A DNA stretch of 64,000 bases from Microbacterium sp. LWO12-1.2 (GTDB taxonomy: Bacteria; Actinomycetota; Actinomycetes; Actinomycetales; Microbacteriaceae): NCBI RefSeq assembly GCF_040675875.1, contig NZ_JBEGII010000001.1, positions 3,968,001 to 4,032,000 on the forward strand. Direction: 5' to 3'. The notes beneath the pieces were generated by a model, which searched no databases, was not told the DNA's origin, and was given only the letters and a program-made list of their open reading frames with translations. Below are positions 25,897-36,343 of this stretch, one piece after another. Position numbers and translations under genes: made by a program. Position 1 is the first letter of the stretch. Each line of letters starts with the position of its first letter.

Positions 25897-26289
25897 TCAG
25901 ACCGTGCCCCAGAACCGATCTTCCGCGGCCTGGTCCTCGCTGATCAGCCACACCTCGGCGATCCGTCCGTCCGCGACGCGGAACACGTCGACACCGTGCT
26001 GGTCGAGATCCGGCTGGCCGGCTCGCTGTGCGCGGAAGCGCACGGTCGCCGACACGAGCGCGCCACTCTCCGTGGCGGACTCGGTCTCGAGTACGAAGGT
26101 GCCGCCGCTGAGCTCCATGAACCGGCCCAGGTGCGCGAGGATCGCGTCGGGTCCAATGTGGTCGCCCGAGACCTGGTTCGCGCCGGGCTGGTGCCAGATG
26201 GCGTCCGGGCTGAAAGTGGCGGCCAGAGCGGCCATGTCTCCTGCGGCCATGGCCGCTCCGTACTGTCCCACGACGTCGATCGCCGACAT
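25897..26289 (-). CDS. NTF2-like (SnoaL-like) protein
   Basis: 130-aa small ligand-binding/isomerase-fold protein: VGQYGAAMAAGDMAALAATFSPDAIWHQPG, then a strand-rich half with DVFRVADGRIAEVWLISED, the usual NTF2 ending. It is transcribed divergently from an HxlR regulator 87 bp away, which probably controls it. It is unrelated in sequence to the NTF2-like protein at 16.3 kb beyond the fold. Function unknown. Confidence 0.85.
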   Translation of the reverse strand: MSAIDVVGQYGAAMAAGDMAALAATFSPDAIWHQPGANQVSGDHIGPDAILAHLGRFMELSGGTFVLETESATESGALVSATVRFRAQRAGQPDLDQHGVDVFRVADGRIAEVWLISEDQAAEDRFWGTV

Positions 26290-26301
26290 GATGTTCCTCC
26301 A

Positions 26302-26324
26302 GATGGCTCGGTATTCTGAGCATC
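26302..26324. promoter_or_regulatory. Imperfect inverted repeat between NTF2-like and HxlR genes
   Basis: GATGGCTC and GAGCATC form an inverted repeat (one-base bulge) around ggtattct in the divergent 87-bp gap. This is a candidate HxlR operator. Support is only the symmetry and position. Confidence 0.3.
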
Positions 26325-26376
26325 CAGCGTCTCGATCGGGGCGTGGTTACTTCAACGTCACCGGACGGAGCGACGC

Positions 26377-26757
26377 ATGAGCACCGAGTGGACCGTGTTC
26401 TCCGCCAAGTGCCCATCCAGGGCCTCGCTCGCCCGGATCGCCAACAAGTGGACCGCGATGATCGTGGTGCTCCTGCACGAGCAGCCGCTGCGGTTCGGTG
26501 AACTGCATCAGCGCGTCGACGGCATCGCGAAGAAGGTGCTCGTCGACACGTTGCGCGCCCTGGAACGCGACGGCATGGTCGCGCACGGCGTCGAGCCCGA
26601 CGGGCACGCTCGCTACCGCCTCACCCCGCTCGGACTCACCCTGCACGAACCGCTCCAGGCGCTGCAGGTCTGGGCGGAGTCCCACGTCGACGACGTGCGC
26701 GATGCGCAGGACCGGTACGACGAAGCGGCCGACGAACGGGTGCTCGACGGCCGTTGA
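26377..26757 (+). CDS. HxlR family transcriptional regulator
   Basis: 126-aa MarR-like winged-helix protein of the HxlR family. It has the conserved N-terminal cysteine (SAKCPS), KWTAMIVVLLHEQPLRFGELHQRVDGIAKKVLVDTLRALERDGMV as the HTH, and YRLTPLGLTL as the wing. The cysteine may serve redox or electrophile sensing as in HypR/YodB relatives. It probably regulates the divergent NTF2-like gene and itself. Confidence 0.9.
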   Translation: MSTEWTVFSAKCPSRASLARIANKWTAMIVVLLHEQPLRFGELHQRVDGIAKKVLVDTLRALERDGMVAHGVEPDGHARYRLTPLGLTLHEPLQALQVWAESHVDDVRDAQDRYDEAADERVLDGR

Positions 26758-26868
26758 CCTCGGTGGATGTTTCCGGATGGTAACCGCTGTGTGACCGTTC
26801 TGGCAACGCCGTTCTCTTGATGGATGTGTGCGTCTAGCGTGGGCGGCACCGACGAAAGAGGAGTCCGC

Positions 26869-27153
26869 ATGTCTGCGAAAGCCCCCACAGCTCCTGAATT
26901 CGACTCAGAGTGCCCCGCCGATCAGGCGGAAGAGCAGACCGCCCCCGATGAAGTGCGCACGGAGCGCGTCGATCTCGACCGCTACGTCGTGGTCACCGAC
27001 GTCCCGATCGGCTACGTGGAATGGGTGGCGCCGGTGTTCGTCTGCTACGCGGGGCACCCGTATCGGAACTCCGAGGAGATCGCGCAGACGCATGGTTTCG
27101 ATGAGGCCGTGAAGCTGGTCCTCGACCGCGACTCGCGGAAACGCGCTCTGTGA
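26869..27153 (+). CDS. Conserved small hypothetical protein upstream of glgX
   Basis: 94-aa acidic soluble protein with one conserved-looking block (VPIGYVEWVAPVFVCYAGHPYR). No family recognised. ATG at 26869 has AGAGGAG upstream. It overlaps the GTG of glgX by 4 bp (GTGA), so it is the first cistron of the glycogen-trehalose operon. The 111 bp before it hold no clear operator. Confidence 0.75.
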   Translation: MSAKAPTAPEFDSECPADQAEEQTAPDEVRTERVDLDRYVVVTDVPIGYVEWVAPVFVCYAGHPYRNSEEIAQTHGFDEAVKLVLDRDSRKRAL

Positions 27154-29357
27154 GCCACGAGGTCTGGCCGGGGTCACCGTACCCGCTGGGCGCGACCTTC
27201 GATGGGCAGGGCACGAACTTCGCCCTCTTCAGCGAGGGAGCGGAGAAGGTAGAGCTGTGCCTCTTCGACGAGCACGGCGAAGAGGAGCGGGTGCCGCTCT
27301 CGGAAGTGGACGCGTTCGTCTGGCACGGATACCTGCCCTCCGTGCAGCCGGGACAGCTCTACGGCTATCGCGTGCACGGCCCGGCCGAACCCGCCGAGGG
27401 CAAACGGTTCAACGCGAACAAGCTGCTGCTCGACCCTTACGCCAAGGCAGTCGCCGGCGACATCGACTGGGGGCAGTCGCTGTTCGGATACGACTTCGGC
27501 GATCCCGACTCGCGCAACGACGATGACTCCGCCGAGGCGATGGCCAAGGGCGTGGTGATCAATCCGTTCTTCGAGTGGGCGGGTGACCGTCTGCCGAAGA
27601 CCCCGTACGCGCAGACCGTCATCTACGAGGCGCACGTGAAGGGGCTGACCTTCACCCATCCCGACATCCCCGAGGATCTGCGCGGCACCTATGCCGGCGT
27701 CGCTCACCCCGCGATCATCGAGCACCTCGTGCATCTGGGCATCACCGCCCTCGAGCTCATGCCGGTGCACCAGTTCGTGAACGATTCAACGCTGCAGGAC
27801 AAGGGGCTGTCGAACTACTGGGGCTACAACACGCTCGCCTTCTTCGCCCCGCATGCCTCCTACTCCTCGAGCGGTCAGCACGGTCAGCAGGTGCAGGAGT
27901 TCAAGGCCATGGTGCGTGCGCTGCACACCGCGGGCATCGAGGTCATCCTCGACGTCGTGTACAACCACACCGCGGAGGGCAGTCACCTCGGGCCGACCCT
28001 GTCGATGCGAGGTATCGACAACGAGGCGTACTACCGCCTCGAGGAGGACCGGCGGTACTACACCGACTACACCGGAACCGGGAACAGCCTCAACGCCGGG
28101 AGCCCGCACGCGCTCCAACTCCTCATGGATTCGCTGCGCTACTGGGTCACGGAGATGCACGTCGATGGCTTCCGCTTCGATCTCGCATCCACGCTGGCCA
28201 GGGAGTTCTACGACGTCGATCGGCTGTCGACCTTCTTCGAGCTCGTGCAGCAGGACCCGGTGGTGTCGCAGGTGAAGCTCATCGCCGAGCCGTGGGATGT
28301 CGGGCCCGGTGGATATCAGGTCGGCAACTTCCCGCCGCAGTGGACGGAGTGGAACGGCAAGTACCGCGACACCGTGCGCGACTTCTGGCGCGGGGAGCCG
28401 CAGGCGCTGGGCGAGTTCGCGTCGCGTCTGACCGGATCGGCCGACCTGTACGAGCACTCAGGGCGACGCCCCGTGGCATCGATCAACTTCATCACCGCGC
28501 ATGACGGGTTCACGCTGCGCGACCTCGTCTCGTACGACGAGAAGCACAACGAGGCGAACGGCGAGGACAACAACGACGGGGAATCGCACAACCGCTCGGA
28601 CAATCTGGGGGTGGAAGGGCCGACGGACGACGAGCAGATCAACCGACGTCGAGCGCGTCAGCAGCGCAACTTCCTCGCGACGTTGCTGCTGTCGCAGGGC
28701 GTGCCCATGATCGCGCACGGCGATGAGCTGGGGCGCACGCAGGGCGGTAACAACAACGGCTACGCGCAGGACAACGAGATCACCTGGATCGACTGGGAGT
28801 CCGCGGACGTGCCGCTGATCGAGTTCACCGCCGCCGTGGCGCGCCTGCGGCGGACGCATCCGACGTTCCGACGCAGCCGGTTCTTCAACGGACGCCCGGT
28901 GCGTGCCGAAGACGGCGAGCGCGTCCCCGACGTGGCCTGGCTGCGGCCGGATGCCGCGCCCATGGCTCCGGAGGACTGGGATTCGGGATTCGGCCTTGCC
29001 GTGGGGATGTTCCTGAACGGGGGAGGGATCCGCGAGCGGGATCTGCGTGGGCGCCCGGTCGCCGATGTGAACTTCCTCGTGTACTTCAACAGTGGCGACG
29101 AGCTTGAGATTACGCTCCCGGATGGGCGCTACGCGCCGAGCTGGCAGGTCATGGTCGACACGGCGGGTGAGCGGGGGAACGAGCCCGCGCTCGCCGCGGG
29201 GTCGGTGTTCACGCTCGATGCGCGGGCCCTCGTGGTGCTGCGGGAGATCGATGGGGCGGAGATCGCGCCCGATGATTCGGTCGACGCGTCTCTGCGCGTG
29301 CAGAGCGAGCAGGCCGTGTTCGCATCCCCCGCACCGACCGCGGAGCATCGCGCATGA
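27150..29357 (+). CDS. glgX: Glycogen debranching enzyme GlgX
   Basis: 735-aa GH13 isoamylase-type enzyme that removes alpha-1,6 branches from glycogen. An N-terminal CBM48-like domain (GATFDGQGTNFALFSEGAEKVELCLFD) precedes the TIM barrel. DVVYNHT is conserved region I, VDGFRFDLA carries the nucleophile Asp, IAEPWD the acid/base Glu, and FITAHDGFTLRDLVSYDEKHNEANGE the transition-state Asp with the GlgX hallmark. The GTG start overlaps the upstream stop. It forms a coupled operon with treY and treZ and supplies linear maltodextrins. Confidence 0.96.
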   Translation: MSHEVWPGSPYPLGATFDGQGTNFALFSEGAEKVELCLFDEHGEEERVPLSEVDAFVWHGYLPSVQPGQLYGYRVHGPAEPAEGKRFNANKLLLDPYAKAVAGDIDWGQSLFGYDFGDPDSRNDDDSAEAMAKGVVINPFFEWAGDRLPKTPYAQTVIYEAHVKGLTFTHPDIPEDLRGTYAGVAHPAIIEHLVHLGITALELMPVHQFVNDSTLQDKGLSNYWGYNTLAFFAPHASYSSSGQHGQQVQEFKAMVRALHTAGIEVILDVVYNHTAEGSHLGPTLSMRGIDNEAYYRLEEDRRYYTDYTGTGNSLNAGSPHALQLLMDSLRYWVTEMHVDGFRFDLASTLAREFYDVDRLSTFFELVQQDPVVSQVKLIAEPWDVGPGGYQVGNFPPQWTEWNGKYRDTVRDFWRGEPQALGEFASRLTGSADLYEHSGRRPVASINFITAHDGFTLRDLVSYDEKHNEANGEDNNDGESHNRSDNLGVEGPTDDEQINRRRARQQRNFLATLLLSQGVPMIAHGDELGRTQGGNNNGYAQDNEITWIDWESADVPLIEFTAAVARLRRTHPTFRRSRFFNGRPVRAEDGERVPDVAWLRPDAAPMAPEDWDSGFGLAVGMFLNGGGIRERDLRGRPVADVNFLVYFNSGDELEITLPDGRYAPSWQVMVDTAGERGNEPALAAGSVFTLDARALVVLREIDGAEIAPDDSVDASLRVQSEQAVFASPAPTAEHRA

Positions 29358-31702
29358 CTCGGCGACCGCTGTCGACGTACCGGCTGCAGATCCGCGCGCA
29401 GTTCACTCTCGACGATGCGGCGGGCCTGGTTCCGTACCTCGCCGAGCTCGGCGTCTCATGGGCGTACCTGTCGCCGCTGCTGGCCGCCGTACCCGGTTCT
29501 GATCACGGCTACGACGTGGTGGATCACTCCCGCGTCGATCAGAGCCGCGGGGGAGAGGCCGGACTGCGCCGGTTCGCCGACGCCGCACACGACGCAGGAC
29601 TCGGCGTCCTCGTGGACATCGTCCCCAATCATGTCGGTGTCGCGATACCGAGGGAGAACCCGTGGTGGTGGGACGTCCTGCGCCTGGGTCGCGGGTCCCG
29701 GTACGCCACGGCCTTCGACATCGACTGGCGCCACGGGAACGGCAAGCTCCGGCTGCCGATCCTCGGGTCGGTCGCCGAGGCCGCACTCGACAACGGCGAC
29801 TTCGTGGTGGACACGACCGCATCGGATGATGCCCCCGATGGCACGCTGTCGTACTTCGAGCACGTGCTCCCGCTCGCTCCGGGCTCGGGAGAGCTGGCGT
29901 CAGACCTGCCCGCTCTGCTGGCCGCCCAGCACTACGAGCTGCGGTTCTGGCAGGACCAGAACGCCGAACTCAACTACCGCCGCTTCTTCGCCGTGTCGGA
30001 GCTCGCCGGCATCCGGGTGGAACTGCCCGATGTGTTCGCGTCCTCGCATCGTGAGATCGGGCGCTGGATCACCGAGGGTCTCGCTGACGGCATCCGCGTC
30101 GATCATCCTGATGGCCTCGCCGACCCCGGCGGGTACCTGGAGGAACTGGCAGGGGTGACAGGAGCCGTGTACACCCTGGTGGAGAAGATCCTCGAGCCCG
30201 GAGAGGCGCTGCCGTCGTGGTGGCGCACCGATGGGACCACCGGGTACGACGCGCTCGGCGAGATCGACCGTGTCCTCGTCGATCCCGACGGCGTCGCGGC
30301 GCTGTCCCTCCTGGATGCGCGGCTGCGAGCGGACACGGGGCTCCCCGAGGGGCAGAGCTGGCCGGAACTCATCCACACGACCAAGCGGATGATCGCCGAC
30401 GGGCTCCTGCAGTCGGAGATCCGTCGCTTGGTGCGCAGCCTTCCCTTCGGTGTCGTGGACGCCGAGGACGCACTGGCCGAACTCGTCGCCTGTTTCCCGG
30501 TCTATCGCTCCTACCTTCCGGCAGGACGTGCGCATCTGGACGCGGCGTTCGCAGAGGCACGGAAGCGGCGTCCCGAACTCGTGGACGCCTTCGACGAACT
30601 GCGTCCCCTGCTCGCCGATGAGCGCACCGAGGTCGGCGTCCGGTTCCCGCAGACGACGGGTGCCGTGATGGCGAAGGGTGTGGAGGACACCGCGTTCTAT
30701 CGGTGGACACGGCTCGGCACGCTGACCGAAGTGGGCGGCGACCCCTCGATCGCCGCGCTGTCGACCGAGGAGTTCCACGCGGCGCAGGGCGCCCGTCTGG
30801 CCGGCTGGCCGCACGCGATGACGACTCTCTCCACGCACGACACCAAGCGCTCGGAAGACGTGCGCGCCCGCCTGAGCGTGCTGTCGGAGATCCCGGAACG
30901 CTGGTCCGAGGTGCTGGGCGAGCTGCGTTCGATCGCGTCGACCGGTCATGGCCCGCTCGATGCCCTGCTCTGGCAGGCCGTGGTCGGAGCGTGGCCGATC
31001 GCCTCGGATCGCGTGCTCGCCTACGCGCAGAAGGCCGCGAGGGAAGCGGCTGAGGCGACGGGGTGGCAGCATCCGGACGCGGTCTTCGAGGAGGGGCTGG
31101 CGGCGATCGCCGATGCCTCCGGCGCAGCCGCGCGCGCCACGGTGGAGCGCTTCGTCGCCGAGATCGACGGCTTCGGCCGCTCGAACTCGCTGTCAGCCAA
31201 GCTGTTGCAGCTCACAGGGCCCGGGGTGCCCGATGTCTATCAGGGCACGGAGCTGTGGGACCACTCGCTGGTCGATCCGGACAACCGCCGTCCGGTCGAT
31301 TTCTCCGAGCGCGCACGTCTGCTCCGAGACCTCGACGCCGATTTCGCCCGCGGTGTTCTGCCGCCGATCGATGACTCAGGGCGGGCGAAACTGCTCGTCA
31401 CCTCGCGCGCCCTGCGGCTGCGACGTGACAACCCCGAGCTGTTCGCGCTGTACCGCCCCGCGGTCGCGGTGGGCGTGGCGTCCGCTCATGCGGTTGCAGT
31501 GGATCGAGGGGGTGTGACGGTGGTCGCGACGAGGCTACCCGTCGGTCTCACCCGTCTCGGCGGATGGGGCGAGACACGGTTGATGCGCCGCGATGTCGCC
31601 GCGGTCGACGCGCTGACCGGTCGCCGCATCGAGCCAGGACCCGTGCGGGTGGAGGAACTGCTCGCGGACTATCCGGTGGCGCTGCTGGTGGACGATCGAT
31701 GA
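29354..31702 (+). CDS. treY: Malto-oligosyltrehalose synthase TreY
   Basis: 782-aa GH13 enzyme that isomerises the reducing-end alpha-1,4 bond of maltodextrins to alpha-1,1. The N terminus [23 protein letters not shown] is diagnostic. VDIVPNHVG is region [14 protein letters not shown] carries the nucleophile Asp, VEKIL the Glu, and [16 protein letters not shown] the third acidic residue and a TreY signature. PDVYQGTEL and the C-terminal domain are complete. ATG overlaps the glgX stop (ATGA). Confidence 0.96.
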   Translation: MTRRPLSTYRLQIRAQFTLDDAAGLVPYLAELGVSWAYLSPLLAAVPGSDHGYDVVDHSRVDQSRGGEAGLRRFADAAHDAGLGVLVDIVPNHVGVAIPRENPWWWDVLRLGRGSRYATAFDIDWRHGNGKLRLPILGSVAEAALDNGDFVVDTTASDDAPDGTLSYFEHVLPLAPGSGELASDLPALLAAQHYELRFWQDQNAELNYRRFFAVSELAGIRVELPDVFASSHREIGRWITEGLADGIRVDHPDGLADPGGYLEELAGVTGAVYTLVEKILEPGEALPSWWRTDGTTGYDALGEIDRVLVDPDGVAALSLLDARLRADTGLPEGQSWPELIHTTKRMIADGLLQSEIRRLVRSLPFGVVDAEDALAELVACFPVYRSYLPAGRAHLDAAFAEARKRRPELVDAFDELRPLLADERTEVGVRFPQTTGAVMAKGVEDTAFYRWTRLGTLTEVGGDPSIAALSTEEFHAAQGARLAGWPHAMTTLSTHDTKRSEDVRARLSVLSEIPERWSEVLGELRSIASTGHGPLDALLWQAVVGAWPIASDRVLAYAQKAAREAAEATGWQHPDAVFEEGLAAIADASGAAARATVERFVAEIDGFGRSNSLSAKLLQLTGPGVPDVYQGTELWDHSLVDPDNRRPVDFSERARLLRDLDADFARGVLPPIDDSGRAKLLVTSRALRLRRDNPELFALYRPAVAVGVASAHAVAVDRGGVTVVATRLPVGLTRLGGWGETRLMRRDVAAVDALTGRRIEPGPVRVEELLADYPVALLVDDR

Positions 31703-33468
31703 TCGAGGTGTGGGCTCCCCACGCGCGACGGATGCGAGTGCGCACCGTGACCGACGACGGGGCGCAGATCGCCGAGCATGAACTCAGCGGTCCTCACGCG
31801 CGGGACGGCGTCGCCGGCTGGTGGTCGGCGGACCTCGATCTGGATGACAGCGAGCGCTACGGCTTCCTGATCGACGACGGCGACCAAGTGCGCCCGGATC
31901 CGCGCTCACGACGCCAACCCGACGGAGTGCACGGCCCGTCCGCCGCCTTCGACGGCGACCGGTTCGTCTGGACCGACGGCGCGTGGACAGGGCGCCAGCT
32001 CGCCGGCGGCGTGCTCTACGAGCTGCACATCGGCACGTTCACGCCCGACGGCACCCTCGATGCGGCGATCGCCCGGCTTGACCACCTCGCCGAGCTCGGC
32101 ATCACCCACGTGGAGCTGCTGCCGGTCAATGCGTTCAACGGAGCATGGAACTGGGGCTACGACGGGGTGCTCTGGTACTCGGTGCAGGAGAGCTATGGCG
32201 GTCCGCGCGCGTACCAGCGGTTCGTGGATGCCGCGCACGCCAGAGGCCTCGCGGTGATCCAGGACGTCGTCTACAACCACCTTGGACCCAGCGGCAACTA
32301 CCTGCCGGAGTTCGGCCCGTATCTGCGCGCGGGCGAGGGCAACCCCTGGGGTGACTCCGTGGATCTCGGCGAGGCGGCGGTGCGCGAGTACATCCTCGAG
32401 AACGCGGAGATGTGGATGCGGGACTTCCACGTCGACGGCCTGCGTCTCGATGCCGTGCACGCGCTGCACGACGAGTCGCCCGTGCACATCCTGCAGGAGC
32501 TCGCGCTGCGCACCGACGCGCTGTCGGCCCGGCTGGATCGGCCGCTGACCCTGATCGCCGAATCCGACCTGAATGACCCGACGCTGATCCTGCCGCGAGA
32601 GGCGGGCGGCTTCGGGCTGACGGCGCAGTGGTCCGACGACTGGCACCATGCCGTGCACGTGGCGCTGACGGGGGAGACCACGGGCTACTACGCCGATTTC
32701 GCGGCGGCGGATGCCGTGCCGAAGGTGTCGCGACACGGCTTCTTCCACGACGGGACGTACTCGTCGTTCCGCGGCAGAGTGCACGGCAGTCCGATCCCCG
32801 ACGCGGTGCCGAACTGGCGTCTGGTCACTTTCGCGCAGGATCACGACCAGGTCGGCAACCGTGCTGCCGGTGACCGGCTCTCGGCGACGGTGTCACCGGC
32901 ACGACTCGCTGTCGCCGCCGTGCTCACCCTGACGGCCCCTGGCACGCCCATGCTCTTCATGGGCGAGGAGTGGGGGGCTTCGGCACCCTGGCAGTTCTTC
33001 ACCTCGCATCCCGAGCCCGAGCTCGCCCGCGCCGTGCGCGAAGGCCGGGTGGCCGAGTTCGCACGGATGGGATGGGATCCCGCCGACGTGCCGGATCCGC
33101 AGGACCCGGCGACGTTCCGGCGCTCGCACCTGGACTGGAGCGAGAAGGATGCCCCCGCTCACGCGGCGCTGATGAACCTGTACCGCGACCTGATCACACT
33201 GCGGCGCACGCGTCCCGAGCTCACCGACCCCGACATGACCCGCACGCGCGTCGCTGTGATCGCGAACGAGGGTGACCCGAGCGCTCGTGCGTACCGGATC
33301 GACCGGGGCCCCTGCGCGGTGCTGATCAATCTCACGGCCGGTGCGGTCGTCTTCGACATCGACCCCGGTCACGCGGTGCTGCTGTCCACCGCCTCCGCGG
33401 AGCCGGCTGGTGGCCGCCTGCGGGTGCCGTCCGAAGCGGCGGTCGTACTGGGTCCAGCACGGGCCTGA
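31699..33468 (+). CDS. treZ: Malto-oligosyltrehalose trehalohydrolase TreZ
   Basis: 589-aa GH13 enzyme that releases trehalose from maltooligosyl-trehalose. A short N-terminal beta domain ([16 protein letters not shown]) is followed by the barrel. [17 protein letters not shown] is the TreZ-specific region [13 protein letters not shown] holds the nucleophile, IAESDLNDP the acid/base, and [11 protein letters not shown] the third Asp. [19 protein letters not shown] is a family hallmark. Start at 31699 overlaps the treY stop (ATGA). With GlgX and TreY it completes the glycogen-to-trehalose route. Confidence 0.96.
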   Translation: MIEVWAPHARRMRVRTVTDDGAQIAEHELSGPHARDGVAGWWSADLDLDDSERYGFLIDDGDQVRPDPRSRRQPDGVHGPSAAFDGDRFVWTDGAWTGRQLAGGVLYELHIGTFTPDGTLDAAIARLDHLAELGITHVELLPVNAFNGAWNWGYDGVLWYSVQESYGGPRAYQRFVDAAHARGLAVIQDVVYNHLGPSGNYLPEFGPYLRAGEGNPWGDSVDLGEAAVREYILENAEMWMRDFHVDGLRLDAVHALHDESPVHILQELALRTDALSARLDRPLTLIAESDLNDPTLILPREAGGFGLTAQWSDDWHHAVHVALTGETTGYYADFAAADAVPKVSRHGFFHDGTYSSFRGRVHGSPIPDAVPNWRLVTFAQDHDQVGNRAAGDRLSATVSPARLAVAAVLTLTAPGTPMLFMGEEWGASAPWQFFTSHPEPELARAVREGRVAEFARMGWDPADVPDPQDPATFRRSHLDWSEKDAPAHAALMNLYRDLITLRRTRPELTDPDMTRTRVAVIANEGDPSARAYRIDRGPCAVLINLTAGAVVFDIDPGHAVLLSTASAEPAGGRLRVPSEAAVVLGPARA

Positions 33469-33539
33469 GCTGCGGCATCCGTCGGCGCGCGGCGAGACGT
33501 CGCGACCCGCACCTCGTCGCCAGATGAGAAGCTAGAAGG

Positions 33540-34847
33540 ATGAGCGTTTCCCCTGCCGCCGACGTGCTCGCCCCGCTGAGCGAGGACGAGGTTCGGCGCA
33601 TCCGCGAAGATTTCCCGATCCTGCAGACCCAGGTGAACGGGCATCCGCTCGCCTATCTCGACTCCGGGGCGACCTCGCAACGACCCTTCACGGTGCTGGA
33701 TGCCGAGCGCGAATTCGCCTCGACCACGAACTCCGCCGTGCACCGCGGGGCGCACACGCTGGCAGCCGAAGCCACCGAGCTGTTCGAAGACGCACGGGCC
33801 ACGGTGGCCCGCTTCATCGGTGCCGACGACGACGAGATCGTCTGGACCTCGAACGCGACCGAGGCCATCAACCTCGTCGCCTACTCGCTCTCGAACGCCT
33901 CGGTCGGGCGGGGTGGGGTCGAAGCCGACCGCCTCCGGCTGCGCGAGGGCGACGAGATCGTCACGACCGAGATGGAGCATCACGCCAACCTGATCCCCTG
34001 GCAGGAACTCGCCGCCCGTACCGGAGCGACGCTGCGTGTGATCCCGCTGGACGACGAGGGAGCGCTCCGACTCGACGAGGCCGCCGCGATCATCACCGAC
34101 CGCACGAAGATCGTCGCCGTCACGCATGTCTCGAACGTGCTGGGCGTGATCAACCCGGTCGAGCAGATCATCGCGCTCGCGCGTCAGGTCGGCGCCCTCG
34201 TGCTGCTCGACGCCTGCCAATCCGCGCCGCATCTGCCGCTCGACGTGCGAGCGCTCGATGTCGACTTCGCGGTGATCTCCGGCCACAAGATGCTCGGACC
34301 CACCGGCATCGGCGCGCTCTACGGTCGCCGCGAACTGCTCGCGGCGATGCCGCCGTTCCTGACCGGCGGATCGATGATCACGACCGTCACCACGATGCAG
34401 GCCGAGTACCTGCCGCCGCCGCAGCGCTTCGAGGCGGGAACGCAGCGGGTGTCGCAGGCGATCGCGCTCGCCGCAGCCGTCGACTACCTCACCGCGGTCG
34501 GCATGCCGCGCATCGCCGCCCATGAGGCCGCCTTCGGTCGCCGCCTGGTCGATGGACTGAGCGGGATCGACGGCGTGCGCGTGCTCGGCGCCGGCATCCA
34601 GCTGCCGCGCGTGGGGCTCGCGAGCTTCGACGTCGACGGCATCCACTCGCACGATGTCGGGCAGTTCCTCGACGACCGCGGTATCGCGGTGCGCGTGGGG
34701 CACCACTGCGCGCAGCCGTTGCACCGCCGCCTCGGCATCACCTCGTCCACGCGGGCGAGCACCTACCTCTACACGACCGAGGCCGAGGTGGAGGCCGTGA
34801 TCGACGGCGTCGCCGCGGCCATCGACTTCTTCGGAGTGCGCGCATGA
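33540..34847 (+). CDS. sufS: Cysteine desulfurase SufS
   Basis: 435-aa PLP enzyme (class V aminotransferase fold) that mobilises sulfur from cysteine for Fe-S assembly. FPILQTQVNGHPLAYLDSGATSQ is the SufS N terminus. ISGHKMLGPTG holds the PLP lysine, and VRVGHHCAQPLH the catalytic cysteine on its loop. The downstream sufU overlaps it by 4 bp, which is the Gram-positive SufS-SufU arrangement. sufBCD are not in this window. Confidence 0.95.
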   Translation: MSVSPAADVLAPLSEDEVRRIREDFPILQTQVNGHPLAYLDSGATSQRPFTVLDAEREFASTTNSAVHRGAHTLAAEATELFEDARATVARFIGADDDEIVWTSNATEAINLVAYSLSNASVGRGGVEADRLRLREGDEIVTTEMEHHANLIPWQELAARTGATLRVIPLDDEGALRLDEAAAIITDRTKIVAVTHVSNVLGVINPVEQIIALARQVGALVLLDACQSAPHLPLDVRALDVDFAVISGHKMLGPTGIGALYGRRELLAAMPPFLTGGSMITTVTTMQAEYLPPPQRFEAGTQRVSQAIALAAAVDYLTAVGMPRIAAHEAAFGRRLVDGLSGIDGVRVLGAGIQLPRVGLASFDVDGIHSHDVGQFLDDRGIAVRVGHHCAQPLHRRLGITSSTRASTYLYTTEAEVEAVIDGVAAAIDFFGVRA

Positions 34848-35287
34848 CATCCGGCGACCTGCAGAACCTGTACCAGGAGCTCATCCTGGATCACTCCCGC
34901 ACCCCGTACGGCTTCGGCCTGCGCGAGACCATCGCGGCGCAGTCGCATCAGGTCAACCCGACCTGCGGCGACGAGGTGACCCTGCAGGTGCACCGCGCGG
35001 CCGACGGCACCGTCGAGGCGATCGCCTGGGAGGGCCACGGCTGTGCGATCTCGCAGGCGTCGGCGTCGCTGCTCGCCGAGCTCGCCGAAGGTCTCTCGGT
35101 GCCCGACCTCGAGGTGCGCATCGATGCGTTCCGAGAGGCGATGCGCTCGCGCGGCAAGATCGAGCCGGACGAGGAACTGCTCGGCGACGCGGCGGCGCTC
35201 GGCGGGGTGTCCCGTTACGTGGCTCGGGTGAAATGCGCGATGCTCGCGTGGGTCGCGGCCGAGGACGCACTGCGCAAGTCGGCCTGA
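34844..35287 (+). CDS. sufU: SufU zinc-dependent sulfurtransferase
   Basis: 147-aa SufU, which accepts the persulfide from SufS by zinc-ligand exchange. LYQELILDHSRTPYGFG is the family N terminus. The zinc ligands appear as NPTCGDEV (Cys, with the following Asp), GHGCAISQASASLL (Cys) and VKCAMLAW (Cys). The insertion characteristic of SufU compared with IscU is present between them. It is translationally coupled to sufS. Confidence 0.95.
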   Translation: MTSGDLQNLYQELILDHSRTPYGFGLRETIAAQSHQVNPTCGDEVTLQVHRAADGTVEAIAWEGHGCAISQASASLLAELAEGLSVPDLEVRIDAFREAMRSRGKIEPDEELLGDAAALGGVSRYVARVKCAMLAWVAAEDALRKSA

Positions 35288-35326
35288 GCGGTCGACCGCT
35301 CCGCTACGAAGGCGGAGGATGGACGT

Positions 35327-36265
35327 ATGACCGTACGCCTGACTCCGTTGCCCTCTGCACGCTACGACGACTGGAGTGCGGCCACCAGGGAACGGCTCAT
35401 CCGTCTGCGCCAGGAGTCCGGATCGCGCCTCGGTGAAGAGGCGGTCACGCAGGCGGAGCAGTACTTCACCGAGTTGCTGCCCCAGGGGCTCGATTCCACG
35501 GCTTCGCAGGTGCTGCTCATCGCGGATGGCGCCGACGAGCTCGGCACGCTCTGGCTCGGTGCCAACGCCGGGCGCCTCTTCGTGATCGATCTCGCCTTCT
35601 CGATCGCGCCGTCGACGTCGCAGGGCGACGAGATCGTGGCAGCTCTCCGGGCCATCGCAACAGGAGAGGAGGCCTCGCTGATCAGCATCGGACTGTTCCC
35701 GCAGGATGCGGAGGGGCGTCGTCTCGTCGAAGGGCGGGGCTTCCGCGTCGCCTCCATCCAGATGCTGCTCGAACCGCTGCCCGACAGGATCGTCGCCGAT
35801 CACGTGATCGTGGCGCCGATGACCCCGGAGCGCTACCCGAGTTTCGCCACCGCGTCCGAAGCGGCGTTCGCGGTGGACCTCGCTGAGTCCGGCCGGTACA
35901 CCCCCGAGGAAGCCGTCGTGGAATCTCGGCGGCAGTTCGTGCTGGAGCTCCCCGAGGGGCTGGACACGCCAGGGCAGGAGCTGTTCACGGCCACGGTCGA
36001 CGGGGTCGAGGTCGGCATCCTCTGGATCGGGATGCGGGATCGAGGGGGTCGCCCCCACGCCTTCATCCTCGACGTCGAGGTCGCTGCGGATCACCGACGG
36101 AAGGGGTACGGGCGGGAGCTGATGCATGCGACGGAGCGCGAAGCGCGCCGGTTGGGTGCCGGCTCGGTCGGCCTGCACGTGTTCGGTTTCAACGATGCTG
36201 CGGTCACGCTGTACGAGGGGCTGGGATACCGGCGACTCGAGGAGCAGTTCATCCTCGACCTCTGA
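35327..36265 (+). CDS. GNAT acetyltransferase with two GNAT domains
   Basis: 312-aa protein with tandem GNAT folds. The N-terminal half (about 1-150) includes LWLGANAGRLFVIDLAFSIAPS but has lost the acetyl-CoA pyrophosphate loop. The C-terminal half (160-312) keeps HAFILDVEVAADHRRKGYGRELM, with the RxxGxG/A loop, and VFGFNDAAVTLYEGLGYRRLEEQFI. The layout is a pseudo-dimer with one active site. It follows sufU by 39 bp with its own GGAGG; the substrate is unknown. Confidence 0.85.
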   Translation: MTVRLTPLPSARYDDWSAATRERLIRLRQESGSRLGEEAVTQAEQYFTELLPQGLDSTASQVLLIADGADELGTLWLGANAGRLFVIDLAFSIAPSTSQGDEIVAALRAIATGEEASLISIGLFPQDAEGRRLVEGRGFRVASIQMLLEPLPDRIVADHVIVAPMTPERYPSFATASEAAFAVDLAESGRYTPEEAVVESRRQFVLELPEGLDTPGQELFTATVDGVEVGILWIGMRDRGGRPHAFILDVEVAADHRRKGYGRELMHATEREARRLGAGSVGLHVFGFNDAAVTLYEGLGYRRLEEQFILDL

Positions 36266-36343
36266 GATACGACATGCCAGCGGGGTTGTGACGCCCGGAG
36301 GCTGCGAGGGAATACCCGAGCGCCCACGGCGTTGGCCCCACAC

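Noticed and set aside
24378-25943. Plus-strand open frame (521 codons) across the GyrI-like and LysE genes
   Set aside because: Low-complexity, Arg/Asp/Glu-rich reading of two real genes in wrong frames.
33369-34850. Long open frame (493 codons) on the minus strand opposite sufS
   Set aside because: Mirror of sufS, Arg/Gly/His/Asp-rich, with no motifs.
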